Shown piece by piece: positions 1-7,921 of a stretch of 64,000 nucleotides of DNA. The translations under genes and the position numbers were made by a program. The stretch comes from Bradyrhizobiaceae bacterium Ga0074131 (GTDB lineage Bacteria > Pseudomonadota > Alphaproteobacteria > Rhizobiales > Xanthobacteraceae): NCBI GenBank assembly GCA_001464035.1, contig LNEC01000006.1, positions 62,001-126,000 on the forward strand. Reading direction: 5' to 3'. Position 1 is the stretch's first letter; the number at the start of each line of letters is the position of its first letter. Under the pieces are notes generated by a model. That model was given only the letters and a program-made list of their open reading frames with translations, searched no databases and was not told where the DNA came from.

Positions 1-56
1 AATTCCCTCGCCATATCGCGAACCGCAATCTGGTCCTCGTTGAGAGCGAATTGCAT
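1..56 (-). CDS. Acyl-CoA dehydrogenase, N-terminus only (cut by window edge)
   Basis: Only the first 18 codons lie in the window, reading MQFALNEDQIAVRDMARE. This is the typical opening of acyl-CoA dehydrogenases, an N-terminal helix with the ALNEDQ..VRDMA pattern. The ATG lies 12 bases after the mmsA stop, so the two genes are almost certainly co-transcribed. Next to mmsA, the likely substrate is isobutyryl-CoA (valine catabolism), but that is inferred from context. The rest of the gene lies to the left of the window. Confidence 0.75.
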   Translation of the reverse strand, partial: MQFALNEDQIAVRDMARE

Positions 57-68
57 CTGCTGACGGCG

Positions 69-1565
69 CTAATTCATCGTCGGAATCGAGAACTCCGCGC
101 CTTCCTTGACGCCGGAGGGCCAGCGCGCCGTCACCGTCTTGGTCTTGGTATAGAAGCGGATCGAATCCGGGCCGTGCTGGTTGAGATCGCCGAAGCCGGA
201 CTTCTTCCAGCCGCCGAAAGTGTAGTAAGCGATCGGCACCGGGATCGGCACATTGATGCCGACCATGCCGACGTTGACCTTGGCGGCGAAATCGCGCGCG
301 GCGTCTCCGTCGCGGGTGAAGATCGCAACCCCATTGCCGTAATCGTGATCGGACGGCAGCGCCAGCGCTTCCTGATAGTCATGGGCACGCACCACTGAGA
401 GCACGGGGCCAAAGATCTCTTCCTTGTAGATCCGCATGTCTTTCGTTACGTTGTCGAACAGGCAGCCGCCCATATAGAAACCGTTCTCATAGCCCTGCAT
501 CTTGAAGCCGCGGCCATCGACCGCAAGCGTGGCGCCTTCCTGGATGCCGATCTCGACGTAGTTCTTGACACGGTTGAGCGCCTCTCGGGTGACCAGCGGA
601 CCAAAATCCGCCGACGGATCGACCGATGTTCCGATCTTGAGGGACTCGACCCGCGGGATCAGTTTCTCCATCAGGCGGTCGGCGGTGGTCTTGCCGACGG
701 GCACCGCGACGGAGATCGCCATGCAGCGTTCGCCGGCCGAGCCGTAGCCGGCGCCGATCAGGGCGTCGACGGTCTGGTCCATGTCGGCATCCGGCATGAT
801 GATGGCGTGGTTCTTGGCCCCGCCGAAGCACTGGGCGCGCTTGCCGGTGGCGGCGGCGCGCTCATAGATATATTGCGCGATCGGCGAGGAGCCGACGAAG
901 CCCACCGCCTTGATATCGGGATCGTCGAGGATGGCGTCCACCGCTTCCTTGTCGCCGTTGACGACATTGAGGATGCCCGGCGGCAGGCCGGCCTCGATCA
1001 TCAGCGCCGCCAGCGCCATCGGCACGCCTGGATCGCGCTCTGAAGGCTTGAGCACGAACGCATTGCCGCAGGCGATCGCGGGCGCGAACTTCCACATCGG
1101 GATCATCGCCGGGAAGTTGAACGGGGTGATGCCGGCGACGACTCCCAGGGGTTGCCGCATCGAATAGATGTCGATGCCGGGGCCGGCGCCCTCGGTGTAT
1201 TCGCCCTTCATCAGATGCGGAATGCCGCAGGCGAATTCCACGACTTCGAGACCGCGCTGGATGTCGCCCTTGGCGTCGGGAACGGTCTTGCCGTGTTCGC
1301 GCGCCAGGAGATCGGCGAGCTTGTCGTAGTCGCGCTGCGCCAGTTCGAGGAACTTCATCATGATTCGGGCGCGGCGCTGGGGGTTGGTGGCGCCCCACTC
1401 CACTTGGGCTACTAAAGCGTTCTCGACCGCGGCCCGCATTTCGGCCTTGGAGGCTAGATCGACCTTGGCCTGGACCTCGCCCGTCATCGGCTCGAAAACG
1501 TCGGCCGTCCGTCCGGAGGTGCCCTTGACCTCACGGCCGCCAATGAAATGTCCGATTGTGCGCAT
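69..1565 (-). CDS. mmsA: Methylmalonate-semialdehyde dehydrogenase (CoA-acylating)
   Basis: A 498-residue aldehyde dehydrogenase of the MmsA family. It would convert methylmalonate semialdehyde to propionyl-CoA with NAD and CoA in valine (and myo-inositol) breakdown in the cytosol. Visible landmarks are the FNFPAMIP segment with Asn150 and the catalytic loop GSAGERCMA with Cys281. The chosen ATG has a GGAGG ribosome site just upstream; an in-frame extension further upstream lacks family similarity and was left out. The following acyl-CoA dehydrogenase begins 12 bases after the stop, fitting a valine-degradation operon. A TetR gene lies directly upstream in the same orientation. Confidence 0.93.
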   Translation of the reverse strand: MRTIGHFIGGREVKGTSGRTADVFEPMTGEVQAKVDLASKAEMRAAVENALVAQVEWGATNPQRRARIMMKFLELAQRDYDKLADLLAREHGKTVPDAKGDIQRGLEVVEFACGIPHLMKGEYTEGAGPGIDIYSMRQPLGVVAGITPFNFPAMIPMWKFAPAIACGNAFVLKPSERDPGVPMALAALMIEAGLPPGILNVVNGDKEAVDAILDDPDIKAVGFVGSSPIAQYIYERAAATGKRAQCFGGAKNHAIIMPDADMDQTVDALIGAGYGSAGERCMAISVAVPVGKTTADRLMEKLIPRVESLKIGTSVDPSADFGPLVTREALNRVKNYVEIGIQEGATLAVDGRGFKMQGYENGFYMGGCLFDNVTKDMRIYKEEIFGPVLSVVRAHDYQEALALPSDHDYGNGVAIFTRDGDAARDFAAKVNVGMVGINVPIPVPIAYYTFGGWKKSGFGDLNQHGPDSIRFYTKTKTVTARWPSGVKEGAEFSIPTMN

Positions 1566-1724
1566 GCGTTCCTCCAGGGACCCGGTGCAGGTTTTGGCGG
1601 CATCTTGCAGTCTTTGGGCGGTTTGGAAAGGGCCTCCGCGCGCGGCCGATTTGCGGAAATGCCGGCCTGCGCCGCCTGACCGGGGCGTTCGACCCATATC
1701 GTATGGGAATGCCGGACCGCTGGC

Positions 1725-2363
1725 TCAGCGCCGGGCTGGAATTGAAGCCCCTCTGACGGGGGCTTTCTTCGCCGCTGACCTGGGCTGCGCCGCACGCCCC
1801 AGCGCGGCCTCGCGCCCCGCATCTAGAATTTCGTCGGACAACTGCCCGCTGCCGGCAATGCGGGCCAGCATCAGCGTTCCCACCATGGTCGCGGTCGCGG
1901 CCATCGCCTGTTTGCGGGCGGCCTTGCGCGGCAGTTCCGGAATCTGCTCCGCAAGCATGTCGACCATCTGCTCCAGCTTGGCCGCGAATGCCTTTCGGGT
2001 CTTCGGGCTCTCGCGGGAGACTTCGGCGCCCAACGCCGTGATGGCGCAGCCATGGCCGGGATCGTCACGATGCAGCGGTGTCAGGTAGTTTTCCACGATG
2101 GTCGCCATGCGATCTTTCGGCGGGGTGACCTCGGCCAGCTTGCGCCAGCGCTCGGTCGAGCGATCCATCGCATAGGCAAAGGCCTCGATCACCAGCGCTT
2201 CACGCGAGTCAAAATGCGCGTAAAATCCGCCATGGGTCAGGCCGGCCTCCTTCATCAGGTCGGCCACGCCGATGCCATGCGCGCCCTTCTCGCGAAGCCG
2301 CACCGAGGCCTTCTTCACGATCCGGGCGTGAGTCTCGAGCTTGTGCTCTTTAGAATAGCGCAT
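1725..2363 (-). CDS. TetR/AcrR-family transcriptional regulator
   Basis: A 212-residue regulator. The N-terminal helix-turn-helix spans about residues 10-55, with the typical stretch GVADLMKEAGLTHGGFYAHF. The C-terminal ligand-binding half contains GCAITALGAEVSRE, as in AcrR-like members that sense organic or acyl compounds. A palindrome of the ATATG-N8-CATAT type lies 13 bases upstream of the ATG, and a second copy with identical geometry lies upstream of the neighbouring thioesterase gene. Autoregulation and control of that gene are therefore likely. The ligand is unknown; an acyl-CoA is a guess from the neighbours. Confidence 0.88.
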   Translation of the reverse strand: MRYSKEHKLETHARIVKKASVRLREKGAHGIGVADLMKEAGLTHGGFYAHFDSREALVIEAFAYAMDRSTERWRKLAEVTPPKDRMATIVENYLTPLHRDDPGHGCAITALGAEVSRESPKTRKAFAAKLEQMVDMLAEQIPELPRKAARKQAMAATATMVGTLMLARIAGSGQLSDEILDAGREAALGRAAQPRSAAKKAPVRGASIPARR

Positions 2364-2375
2364 CGGCGCTCCATG

Positions 2376-2393
2376 ATATGTCTGCAGTCATAT
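2376..2393. promoter_or_regulatory. Putative TetR operator (ATATG-N8-CATAT), copy 1
   Basis: The sequence ATATGTCTGCAGTCATAT is an 18-base imperfect palindrome with one mismatched pair, 13 bases before the TetR start codon. It shares half-sites and spacing with the copy at 2996-3013, which makes chance unlikely. The assignment to the adjacent TetR protein is inferred. Confidence 0.6.
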
Positions 2394-2424
2394 AATAGCA
2401 GCTGCGGTTCAGGAAAGCTGCACC

Positions 2425-2982
2425 TTATTTCTCGCGCGGGGCTTCGCCGACCATCGAAAACGTCGCTGTCGCGTGCACCGCGAGATTGCCGGCCCCGTCG
2501 CGCACCCAGCCTTCGGCGTAGCTGGTCTGGCGGCCGAGTTTCATCACCTTTCCTTCCGCCGAGATCGTGCCTGACTTCACCGACAGCGGCCGCAGATAGG
2601 TCAGCTTGAGGTCGAGAGTCACCGCGCCCTGCCCCGCCGGCAGCATGGTCGAAATCGCGCAGCCCATGGCGGTGTCGAGCAGCGCCGCGGCGGTCGCGCC
2701 ATGCAGCAGCCCGATGGTGTTTTCCAGCCCTTCATGCGGCTCGAGTTCCATGACGATCCGGCCGGGTTCGGCGACGCTCAGCCGAAAATCGATCAATCGC
2801 GCCATCGGCGGTTCCGGCAGGACGCCGTCGCGAATCGCGCACATGACGTCCAGTCCGGACATCGCGGCGGCGGCCTTCGCCACCGGACCCGGCGCCTGCC
2901 AGTCCACCACCCGCTCGCGCCGCGATGCGGCGCCGAACAGGTCCGAGGTTTCCGCGATGGCGTTGCTGTCAGCAACGATCAT
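2425..2982 (-). CDS. PaaI-type hotdog-fold acyl-CoA thioesterase
   Basis: A 185-residue protein with the hotdog thioesterase core in its C-terminal 130 residues. The active-site helix reads LLHGATAAALLDTAMG, with His94 and Asp103 in the positions of the PaaI-type HGG...D motif (the second Gly is Ala). Such enzymes hydrolyse short or aromatic acyl-CoAs and relieve CoA trapping. A TTGGAGCC ribosome site precedes the ATG, and a probable TetR operator lies 12 bases upstream. It shares direction with the TetR gene, 61 bases away. The exact substrate cannot be read from the sequence. Confidence 0.82.
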   Translation of the reverse strand: MIVADSNAIAETSDLFGAASRRERVVDWQAPGPVAKAAAAMSGLDVMCAIRDGVLPEPPMARLIDFRLSVAEPGRIVMELEPHEGLENTIGLLHGATAAALLDTAMGCAISTMLPAGQGAVTLDLKLTYLRPLSVKSGTISAEGKVMKLGRQTSYAEGWVRDGAGNLAVHATATFSMVGEAPREK

Positions 2983-2993
2983 GTGCCGGCTCC

Positions 2994-3013
2994 AATATGA
3001 TGATCGTCATATT
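2994..3013. promoter_or_regulatory. Putative TetR operator (ATATG-N8-CATAT), copy 2
   Basis: A 20-base near-perfect palindrome starting AATATGATGATC, with one mismatched pair. It lies between the thioesterase and the divergent enoyl-CoA hydratase gene, so one bound dimer could affect both promoters. It has the same ATATG half-sites and 8-base spacer as the site before the TetR gene. Confidence 0.62.
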
Positions 3014-3132
3014 ATCATGGCCGGCGTCGGCTTCGCAACGGTTGTCCGTCCCCCACACCCCACTTGACAAAGCGGAGCTTTGCCCCGGAAGTGACCCGCC
3101 CCACGCGCACTCCAGGGAATTGCGAGACCGTC

Positions 3133-3903
3133 ATGCAGATGCTCAATCCCCATTGCGGCGTCGACCGCGACAGCCGCGGCGTCGTTCGCCTGACCATCTG
3201 CAACGCCGGTCCGCTCAACATCCTCGGGACACCTGCGATAAACGGCGTCCGCGAAGGGCTGGAAACGCTCGCGAACGACAAACACATCCGCGTCCTCGTG
3301 ATCGCGGGTCAGAGCGAAAAGAGCCTGATCGGTGGCGCCGACATCAAGGAAATGGCGAAACTTGATCAGGCCTCGGCGGAAAAATTCATCACCGGCCTGC
3401 GCGATCTTTGCGAGGCCGCGCGCGCGTTCCCGGCGCCGGTGATCGCGCGGATGCCCGGCTGGTGCCTCGGCGGCGGCCTCGAATTCGCCGCCGCCTGCGA
3501 CTTCCGGGTCGCCGCGCATGACGCCCATTTCGGCATGCCCGAGGTCCGGGTCGGCATTCCCTCCGTCATTCACGCCGCGTTGTTGCCGCGGCTGATCGGC
3601 TGGGGCCGCGCCCGCTGGCTGGTCATGACGGCGGAAACTATCGACGCGCCCACCGCGCTGGCCTGGGGCCTGATCGACGTGGTCGCGCCGCCTGATGGCC
3701 TCGATGCCGCGGTCGAGAAGACCGTGGCGGCGCTGCTTCAATGCGGCCCCGAGGCGCTGCGTGCGCAAAAGGCCCTGCTCCGGCAATGGGAAGAGCTGCC
3801 GCTGAAGCAATCCGTCGACCTCTCGATTCCCGTGTTCGGGCAATCATTCCTGACTGGCGAGCCGCAGCGGCTGATGCAGGGATTTATCGACCGGAAGAGA
3901 TAA
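3133..3903 (+). CDS. Enoyl-CoA hydratase/isomerase (crotonase family)
   Basis: A 256-residue crotonase, the usual length of the family. The oxyanion-hole segment is SLIGGADIKEMA, and the active-site segments are GWCLGGGLEFAAACDFR and MPEVRVGIPS, which supply the two expected acidic residues. It would hydrate an enoyl-CoA in the cytosol. An ATG at 3133 gives the family-length protein; an upstream TTG at 3064 would add an atypical tail and was rejected. The FAD monooxygenase gene starts 10 bases downstream, so both probably belong to one aromatic or acyl degradation operon. The precise substrate is unknown. Confidence 0.85.
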   Translation: MQMLNPHCGVDRDSRGVVRLTICNAGPLNILGTPAINGVREGLETLANDKHIRVLVIAGQSEKSLIGGADIKEMAKLDQASAEKFITGLRDLCEAARAFPAPVIARMPGWCLGGGLEFAAACDFRVAAHDAHFGMPEVRVGIPSVIHAALLPRLIGWGRARWLVMTAETIDAPTALAWGLIDVVAPPDGLDAAVEKTVAALLQCGPEALRAQKALLRQWEELPLKQSVDLSIPVFGQSFLTGEPQRLMQGFIDRKR

Positions 3904-3913
3904 CGGAAAACCC

Positions 3914-5620
3914 ATGAGACCTGCCGGCAAAGGGCCACTCGATTCGCTCTACTTCCATTATCCGCACTTCCAGGCGCGGCACGTTCCCGAACTGGACGGC
4001 AACACAGCGCGGCACCCGGTGGTGATTGTCGGCGCCGGCCCGATCGGCCTGACCGCGGCATTGGTGCTGGCGCGGTACGGAATCCGCTGCGTGCTGCTCG
4101 ATCGCAAGGACACGTTTAACGACGGCAGCCGCGCGCTGTGCATCGCGCGGCCGAGCATGCATATCCTGGAGCGGATCGGGGCGGTCGCGCCGTTCCTGGA
4201 CAAGGCGCTGGGTTGGCGGTTCGGCCGCAGCTACTACCTTGGCGAACAGATTTTCCGGCTCGAAATGCCGCATCCCCCGGGCGAAAAATACCTGCCGATG
4301 TACAATCTGCAGCAGCAGTACATCGAGCAATATCTGCACGACGCGGTCGCGGCCTGTGAGCTCGTCGACATGCGCTGGCAGAGCGAGCTCACTGGCCTTG
4401 ATTGCGGCAATGACGGCGTCACGCTCAGCATCGCCTCGCCGGCCGGCGACTATCGCCTCGCGGCCGACTATGTGCTTGCCGCCGACGGCGCGCGCTCGCC
4501 GGTTCGCTCGCAGCTCGGTCTGCGCATGAAGGGCCAGAACTACGAAGGCAAATACGTCATCGCCGATATCCGCATGAACCATGATTTCCCGACCGAGCGC
4601 CGCGCCTTTTTCGAGCCGAGCGGCAATTCCGGCGGCACCGTGCTGATCCACAAGCAACCCGACAATATCTGGCGGGTGGACTATCAGCTCCGCGAAGGCG
4701 AGAGCGAGGACGAGGCCTTGCTCGAAGAAAACATCCGCGACCGGGTCGGCGCCATCCTTGGGGATATCGGCCACGATAAGCCGTGGGAACTGGAGTGGTG
4801 GAGCATCTATTCCGCCAACACGCTGTGCCTCGACGACTACCGCCATGGCCGGGTTTTCTTCATCGGCGATGCCGCGCATATTGTGCCGATTTTCGGCGTG
4901 CGCGGGCTCAATAACGGCTTGGCGGATGCCGACAATCTCGGTTGGAAGCTCGCGGCCGTGCTCAACGGCGAGGCGGATGAAGCACTGCTCGACAGCTATT
5001 CGCCGGAGCGTCGCGGCGCCACGCTCGACGTGTTCGCCAACGCGACCAAGAGCACCCGCTTCATGACCCCGCCGACGCGCGGCTGGCGGCTGGCCCGCGA
5101 AGCCGCGCTTTCGCTCAGCCTCAAGCATGAATTTCCGCGCGGCCTCGCCAATCCCCGGCAGATGCAGCCCTACACCTATTCGGAAAGCCCGCTGACGCCC
5201 TATCGGGATCGCGACGCCGATTTTACCGGCGGCCCGGCCATCGGCAGCGCCGCACCCAATGCCAGGCTCGGCGACGGCGGCTATCTCCTGGATCGCGCAG
5301 GCGACGGCATGACGGCAATACTGTTTTGCGATGGCGAGCCCGACGCCGAGCAGGCCGCGCTGCTGGCGCAGCTCGGCCCGATCGACCGGCGCTTTGTGGC
5401 CCTGCTGATTCAGTGCCGCGGTGCTTCGAGCAACGGTTCCGTGCCGACAGCGGCAGCGATCGCCGACGCGGATGGCGAAATCGCCCGCCTGTTCGATGCA
5501 CAGCCGGGCACGCTCTATCTCTTGCGCCCCGACCTGCACATTGCCGGACGCTGGAAGACCATCGTTTCCCACGAAATCCTGCGAACCGCCGGCCTTTGCC
5601 TGGGGAGAGCGATGCCATGA
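3914..5620 (+). CDS. Class A FAD-dependent monooxygenase (PheA/TfdB-like)
   Basis: A 568-residue flavoprotein hydroxylase. The Rossmann fingerprint VVIVGAGPIGLTAAL is at residues 37-50, and the second FAD motif RVFFIGDAAHIVPIFGVRGLN is near residue 320. The C-terminal 170 residues form the thioredoxin-like tail of phenol 2-monooxygenase relatives. It should hydroxylate an aromatic acid or phenol with NAD(P)H and O2. Its TGA overlaps the ATG of a DUF2783 gene by four bases, so the two are translationally coupled. It follows an enoyl-CoA hydratase gene by 10 bases. The substrate is not evident. Confidence 0.87.
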   Translation: MRPAGKGPLDSLYFHYPHFQARHVPELDGNTARHPVVIVGAGPIGLTAALVLARYGIRCVLLDRKDTFNDGSRALCIARPSMHILERIGAVAPFLDKALGWRFGRSYYLGEQIFRLEMPHPPGEKYLPMYNLQQQYIEQYLHDAVAACELVDMRWQSELTGLDCGNDGVTLSIASPAGDYRLAADYVLAADGARSPVRSQLGLRMKGQNYEGKYVIADIRMNHDFPTERRAFFEPSGNSGGTVLIHKQPDNIWRVDYQLREGESEDEALLEENIRDRVGAILGDIGHDKPWELEWWSIYSANTLCLDDYRHGRVFFIGDAAHIVPIFGVRGLNNGLADADNLGWKLAAVLNGEADEALLDSYSPERRGATLDVFANATKSTRFMTPPTRGWRLAREAALSLSLKHEFPRGLANPRQMQPYTYSESPLTPYRDRDADFTGGPAIGSAAPNARLGDGGYLLDRAGDGMTAILFCDGEPDAEQAALLAQLGPIDRRFVALLIQCRGASSNGSVPTAAAIADADGEIARLFDAQPGTLYLLRPDLHIAGRWKTIVSHEILRTAGLCLGRAMP

Positions 5621-5805
5621 GCACGATGCCCTCCGAAGACTTCGAAGCGGCCTATGAGGCGCTGGCGATGGCGATCGATTCGGCCGGCCCACAGCGCGAA
5701 GCGCTGTTTCTGACCCGCCTCGCACTGGTGCTTGGGCATGCAGTCGGCGACATCGCCGCCTTCAGAAACGCGATCAGCATCGCACTCGAAGGTCTTGCGG
5801 ATTGA
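5617..5805 (+). CDS. Small DUF2783 protein coupled to the FAD monooxygenase
   Basis: A 62-residue acidic, helical protein beginning MSTMPSEDFEAAYEALA. It matches my recollection of DUF2783, a family usually found after class A flavin monooxygenases. It starts inside the stop codon of the preceding gene (ATGA overlap). Function is unknown. The coupling suggests an accessory subunit or a stabiliser of the hydroxylase, which is inference. Confidence 0.75.
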   Translation: MSTMPSEDFEAAYEALAMAIDSAGPQREALFLTRLALVLGHAVGDIAAFRNAISIALEGLAD

Positions 5806-5973
5806 GTGCTGTTGGCAAATCAATCACGCCAGATTTCTTCACGAACCCAGCATCGTGGGAACCAGGCATCGTTGAATCATGCGAATCTTCGATATAGGCT
5901 GGTACCTTGGGTCGATCCGTGCATCGGAATGGTGCTCACGGCACCCGCGATGTCCTGCAATAGGAAAAAGACC

Positions 5974-6309
5974 ATGGCTAATTGCATCGTTGTCGTTCAG
6001 TTCGATTTGCCGAAGCGCACCGAGGAGCAAGCGATCAGTGGCGGGACCTCGAGCGCGCCAACCTATCGCGATCTCGCCCGGCGAGGCTTGATACGCAAGG
6101 ATTACCTGAATGGCGAAGCCGGCACCGGCGGCGTCTATCTTTGGGACAGTCGTGCATCGGCAGAGGCATGGTTTACGGAGGAGCGGGTCACAGAATTAAC
6201 CAAGCGATTCGGCGTCCGGCCTCGCCTCACCTGGTACGATACGCACGTAACGGTCGACAACCTGAAGGGCGAAACCCGCATCAACGGCAAGTCGATTGAG
6301 ATGGCCTGA
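5974..6309 (+). CDS. YdhR-like small monooxygenase-fold protein
   Basis: A 111-residue protein with a probable dimeric alpha/beta-barrel (ferredoxin-like) fold. The opening MANCIVVVQFDLP, a central GGVYLWDSRASAEAWF and the end VRPRLTWYDTHVTVDN resemble YdhR-type putative monooxygenases. The ATG is preceded by AGGAAAAAG. It follows the monooxygenase/DUF2783 pair in the same direction after a 168-base gap that holds no recognisable gene. It converges on the carboxyltransferase gene. A catalytic role is not demonstrated by the sequence. Confidence 0.65.
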   Translation: MANCIVVVQFDLPKRTEEQAISGGTSSAPTYRDLARRGLIRKDYLNGEAGTGGVYLWDSRASAEAWFTEERVTELTKRFGVRPRLTWYDTHVTVDNLKGETRINGKSIEMA

Positions 6310-6361
6310 CAATATCGGGCACCATTCGGCATCGACGCGCTCACCCCAAAGGGAGCGGGGG

Positions 6362-7921
6362 CTACGGCCTGATCGAGAAATTCGCCGGTGGGCCCGGCGT
6401 GCGCAGCGGTTCGGCGAGCCGTGCGAAATCGCACAGGAGTGATCGCGTCTTGCGCGGATCGACGACTTCCTCGACCCAGAATCGTTCGGCCGAGCGGAAC
6501 GGCGAGCGCAGCTTGTTGAGACGATCCTCGATCTCCTGCAGCTTGGCCTTCGGATCGTCCGCGGCGTCGATGTCGGCGCGATAGGCCGCCTCGATGCCGC
6601 CTTCCAGCGGCAGCGACCCCCAATAGGCTGACGGCCAGGCGTAACGCATCGAATAGCGGTTGGCGGGCTGATGCACGACGCCGGCGACGCCGAAGGCGTT
6701 GCGCACGATGATGGTGCACCAGGGCACGGTAGACTGGTTGACCGCGGCCATGGCGCGCACGCCGTGACGGATGGTAGCCGCCTTCTCGGCGTCGAGCCCG
6801 ATCATGAAACCCGGACAATCCATTAGATAGACCACCGGCAGGTGGAAGGTCTCGGCGAGGTCGACGAAGCGCACCACCTTCTGGCAAGCTTCCGCCGTCC
6901 ACGACCCGCCGTAGTGAAAGGGATCGCTAGCCAGCAGCATCACGGCGCGGCCGTCGAGCCGGGCGAAGCCGGCGATGATGGAGCGGCCGAAATTCGCGCC
7001 CATCTCGAAGAACGAATCCTTGTCGACCACCGCGTTGATGATGGGCCGCATCTTGTAGACCTGTCGGCGGTTGCGCGGCACCGCCTTCATCAGCGATTCC
7101 TCCGCGCGCTCTGGATCATCGTCACAGCCGATCGTCGGCGGCAGATCGAAAACCGACGACGGCAGATAAGAGAGAAAGCGCCTGGTGCAGGCAAACGCTT
7201 CCTCCTCGGTATCGACGGCATGATCAACGCCGCCGGCGCGGGTCTGGATATCGGCGCCGCCGAGTTCCCATTTGGTGAGATCCTGGCCGAGGCGCTTGAC
7301 GACGGGTGGACCCGCGACGAACATCGCCGAACTCTTGGTCATCACCGAATAATGGCTGGCAGCGAGCCGCGCTGCGCCGAGGCCCGCGACCGAACCGAGC
7401 CCGAGGCCGACCACCGGCACGCGGGCCATGTTCGCGATCGTGTACCAGTACCAGCGGGTGCCGCCGACGCCGCCGGGCAGATTGGCCGCCCCCTTGGTCT
7501 CGATGGTCTTCACCGAGCCGCCGCCGCCGGAGCCCTCGATGACGCGGATGATCGGCAGCCGGAAGTCGTGCGCCATCTCCTCGGCCATCAGCGGTTTCGT
7601 CGAGATCGACGCGTCGGCGGAGCCGCCGCGCACCGTGAAATCGTCGCCGACCACGACCACCGGCCGGCCGTCGATCCTGCCGCGGCCGAACACGCAGTTC
7701 GCAGGCGTCAAATGGGTAAGTTCTCCGCTTTCGCTGTATTCGGCAACTCCGGAAATCGCGCCGATCTCGTGGAAGCTGTTCTGATCGATCAGTCCGTCGA
7801 TGCGCTCGCGAACGGTAAGCCGGCCCTGGTCGCGCTGCCGCCTGACCTTGTCAACGCCTCCCATCTCGCGCGCGAACGCTTCGCGCCGGGCGAGCTCGTC
7901 GAGTTCCGGCTTCCAGGTCAT
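6362..7921 (-). CDS. Acyl-CoA carboxylase carboxyltransferase subunit (PccB/AccD-like)
   Basis: A 519-residue carboxyltransferase with two crotonase-like halves, the length of propionyl- or methylcrotonyl-CoA carboxylase beta subunits. The N-half carries GSGGGGSVKTIETKG and GLGLGSVAGLGAARLAAS; the C-half carries YLMDCPGFMIG and RNAFGVAGV. It would move the carboxyl group from biotin to an acyl-CoA or related acceptor. The ATG has a strong GGAGGAAA site and lies 71 bases inside the 3' end of the IclR gene. A stand-alone biotinyl carrier is encoded about 1 kb away, but no biotin carboxylase is in the window. The acceptor is unknown. Confidence 0.85.
   Translation of the reverse strand: MTWKPELDELARREAFAREMGGVDKVRRQRDQGRLTVRERIDGLIDQNSFHEIGAISGVAEYSESGELTHLTPANCVFGRGRIDGRPVVVVGDDFTVRGGSADASISTKPLMAEEMAHDFRLPIIRVIEGSGGGGSVKTIETKGAANLPGGVGGTRWYWYTIANMARVPVVGLGLGSVAGLGAARLAASHYSVMTKSSAMFVAGPPVVKRLGQDLTKWELGGADIQTRAGGVDHAVDTEEEAFACTRRFLSYLPSSVFDLPPTIGCDDDPERAEESLMKAVPRNRRQVYKMRPIINAVVDKDSFFEMGANFGRSIIAGFARLDGRAVMLLASDPFHYGGSWTAEACQKVVRFVDLAETFHLPVVYLMDCPGFMIGLDAEKAATIRHGVRAMAAVNQSTVPWCTIIVRNAFGVAGVVHQPANRYSMRYAWPSAYWGSLPLEGGIEAAYRADIDAADDPKAKLQEIEDRLNKLRSPFRSAERFWVEEVVDPRKTRSLLCDFARLAEPLRTPGPPANFSIRP

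Noticed and set aside
3068-3082. CAAAGC-GGA-GCTTTG palindrome upstream of the enoyl-CoA hydratase gene
   Set aside because: It may be an operator or hairpin, but it is single, has no second copy and no linked regulator type.
3064-3132. Upstream TTG start of the enoyl-CoA hydratase
   Set aside because: The extra 23 residues have no family resemblance and no ribosome site; the ATG at 3133 gives the usual length.
3884-5725. 613-codon frame on the minus strand opposite the FAD monooxygenase
   Set aside because: It mirrors the plus-strand gene in a high-GC region; the protein lacks family motifs and is rich in Arg/Ala/His as antisense frames are.
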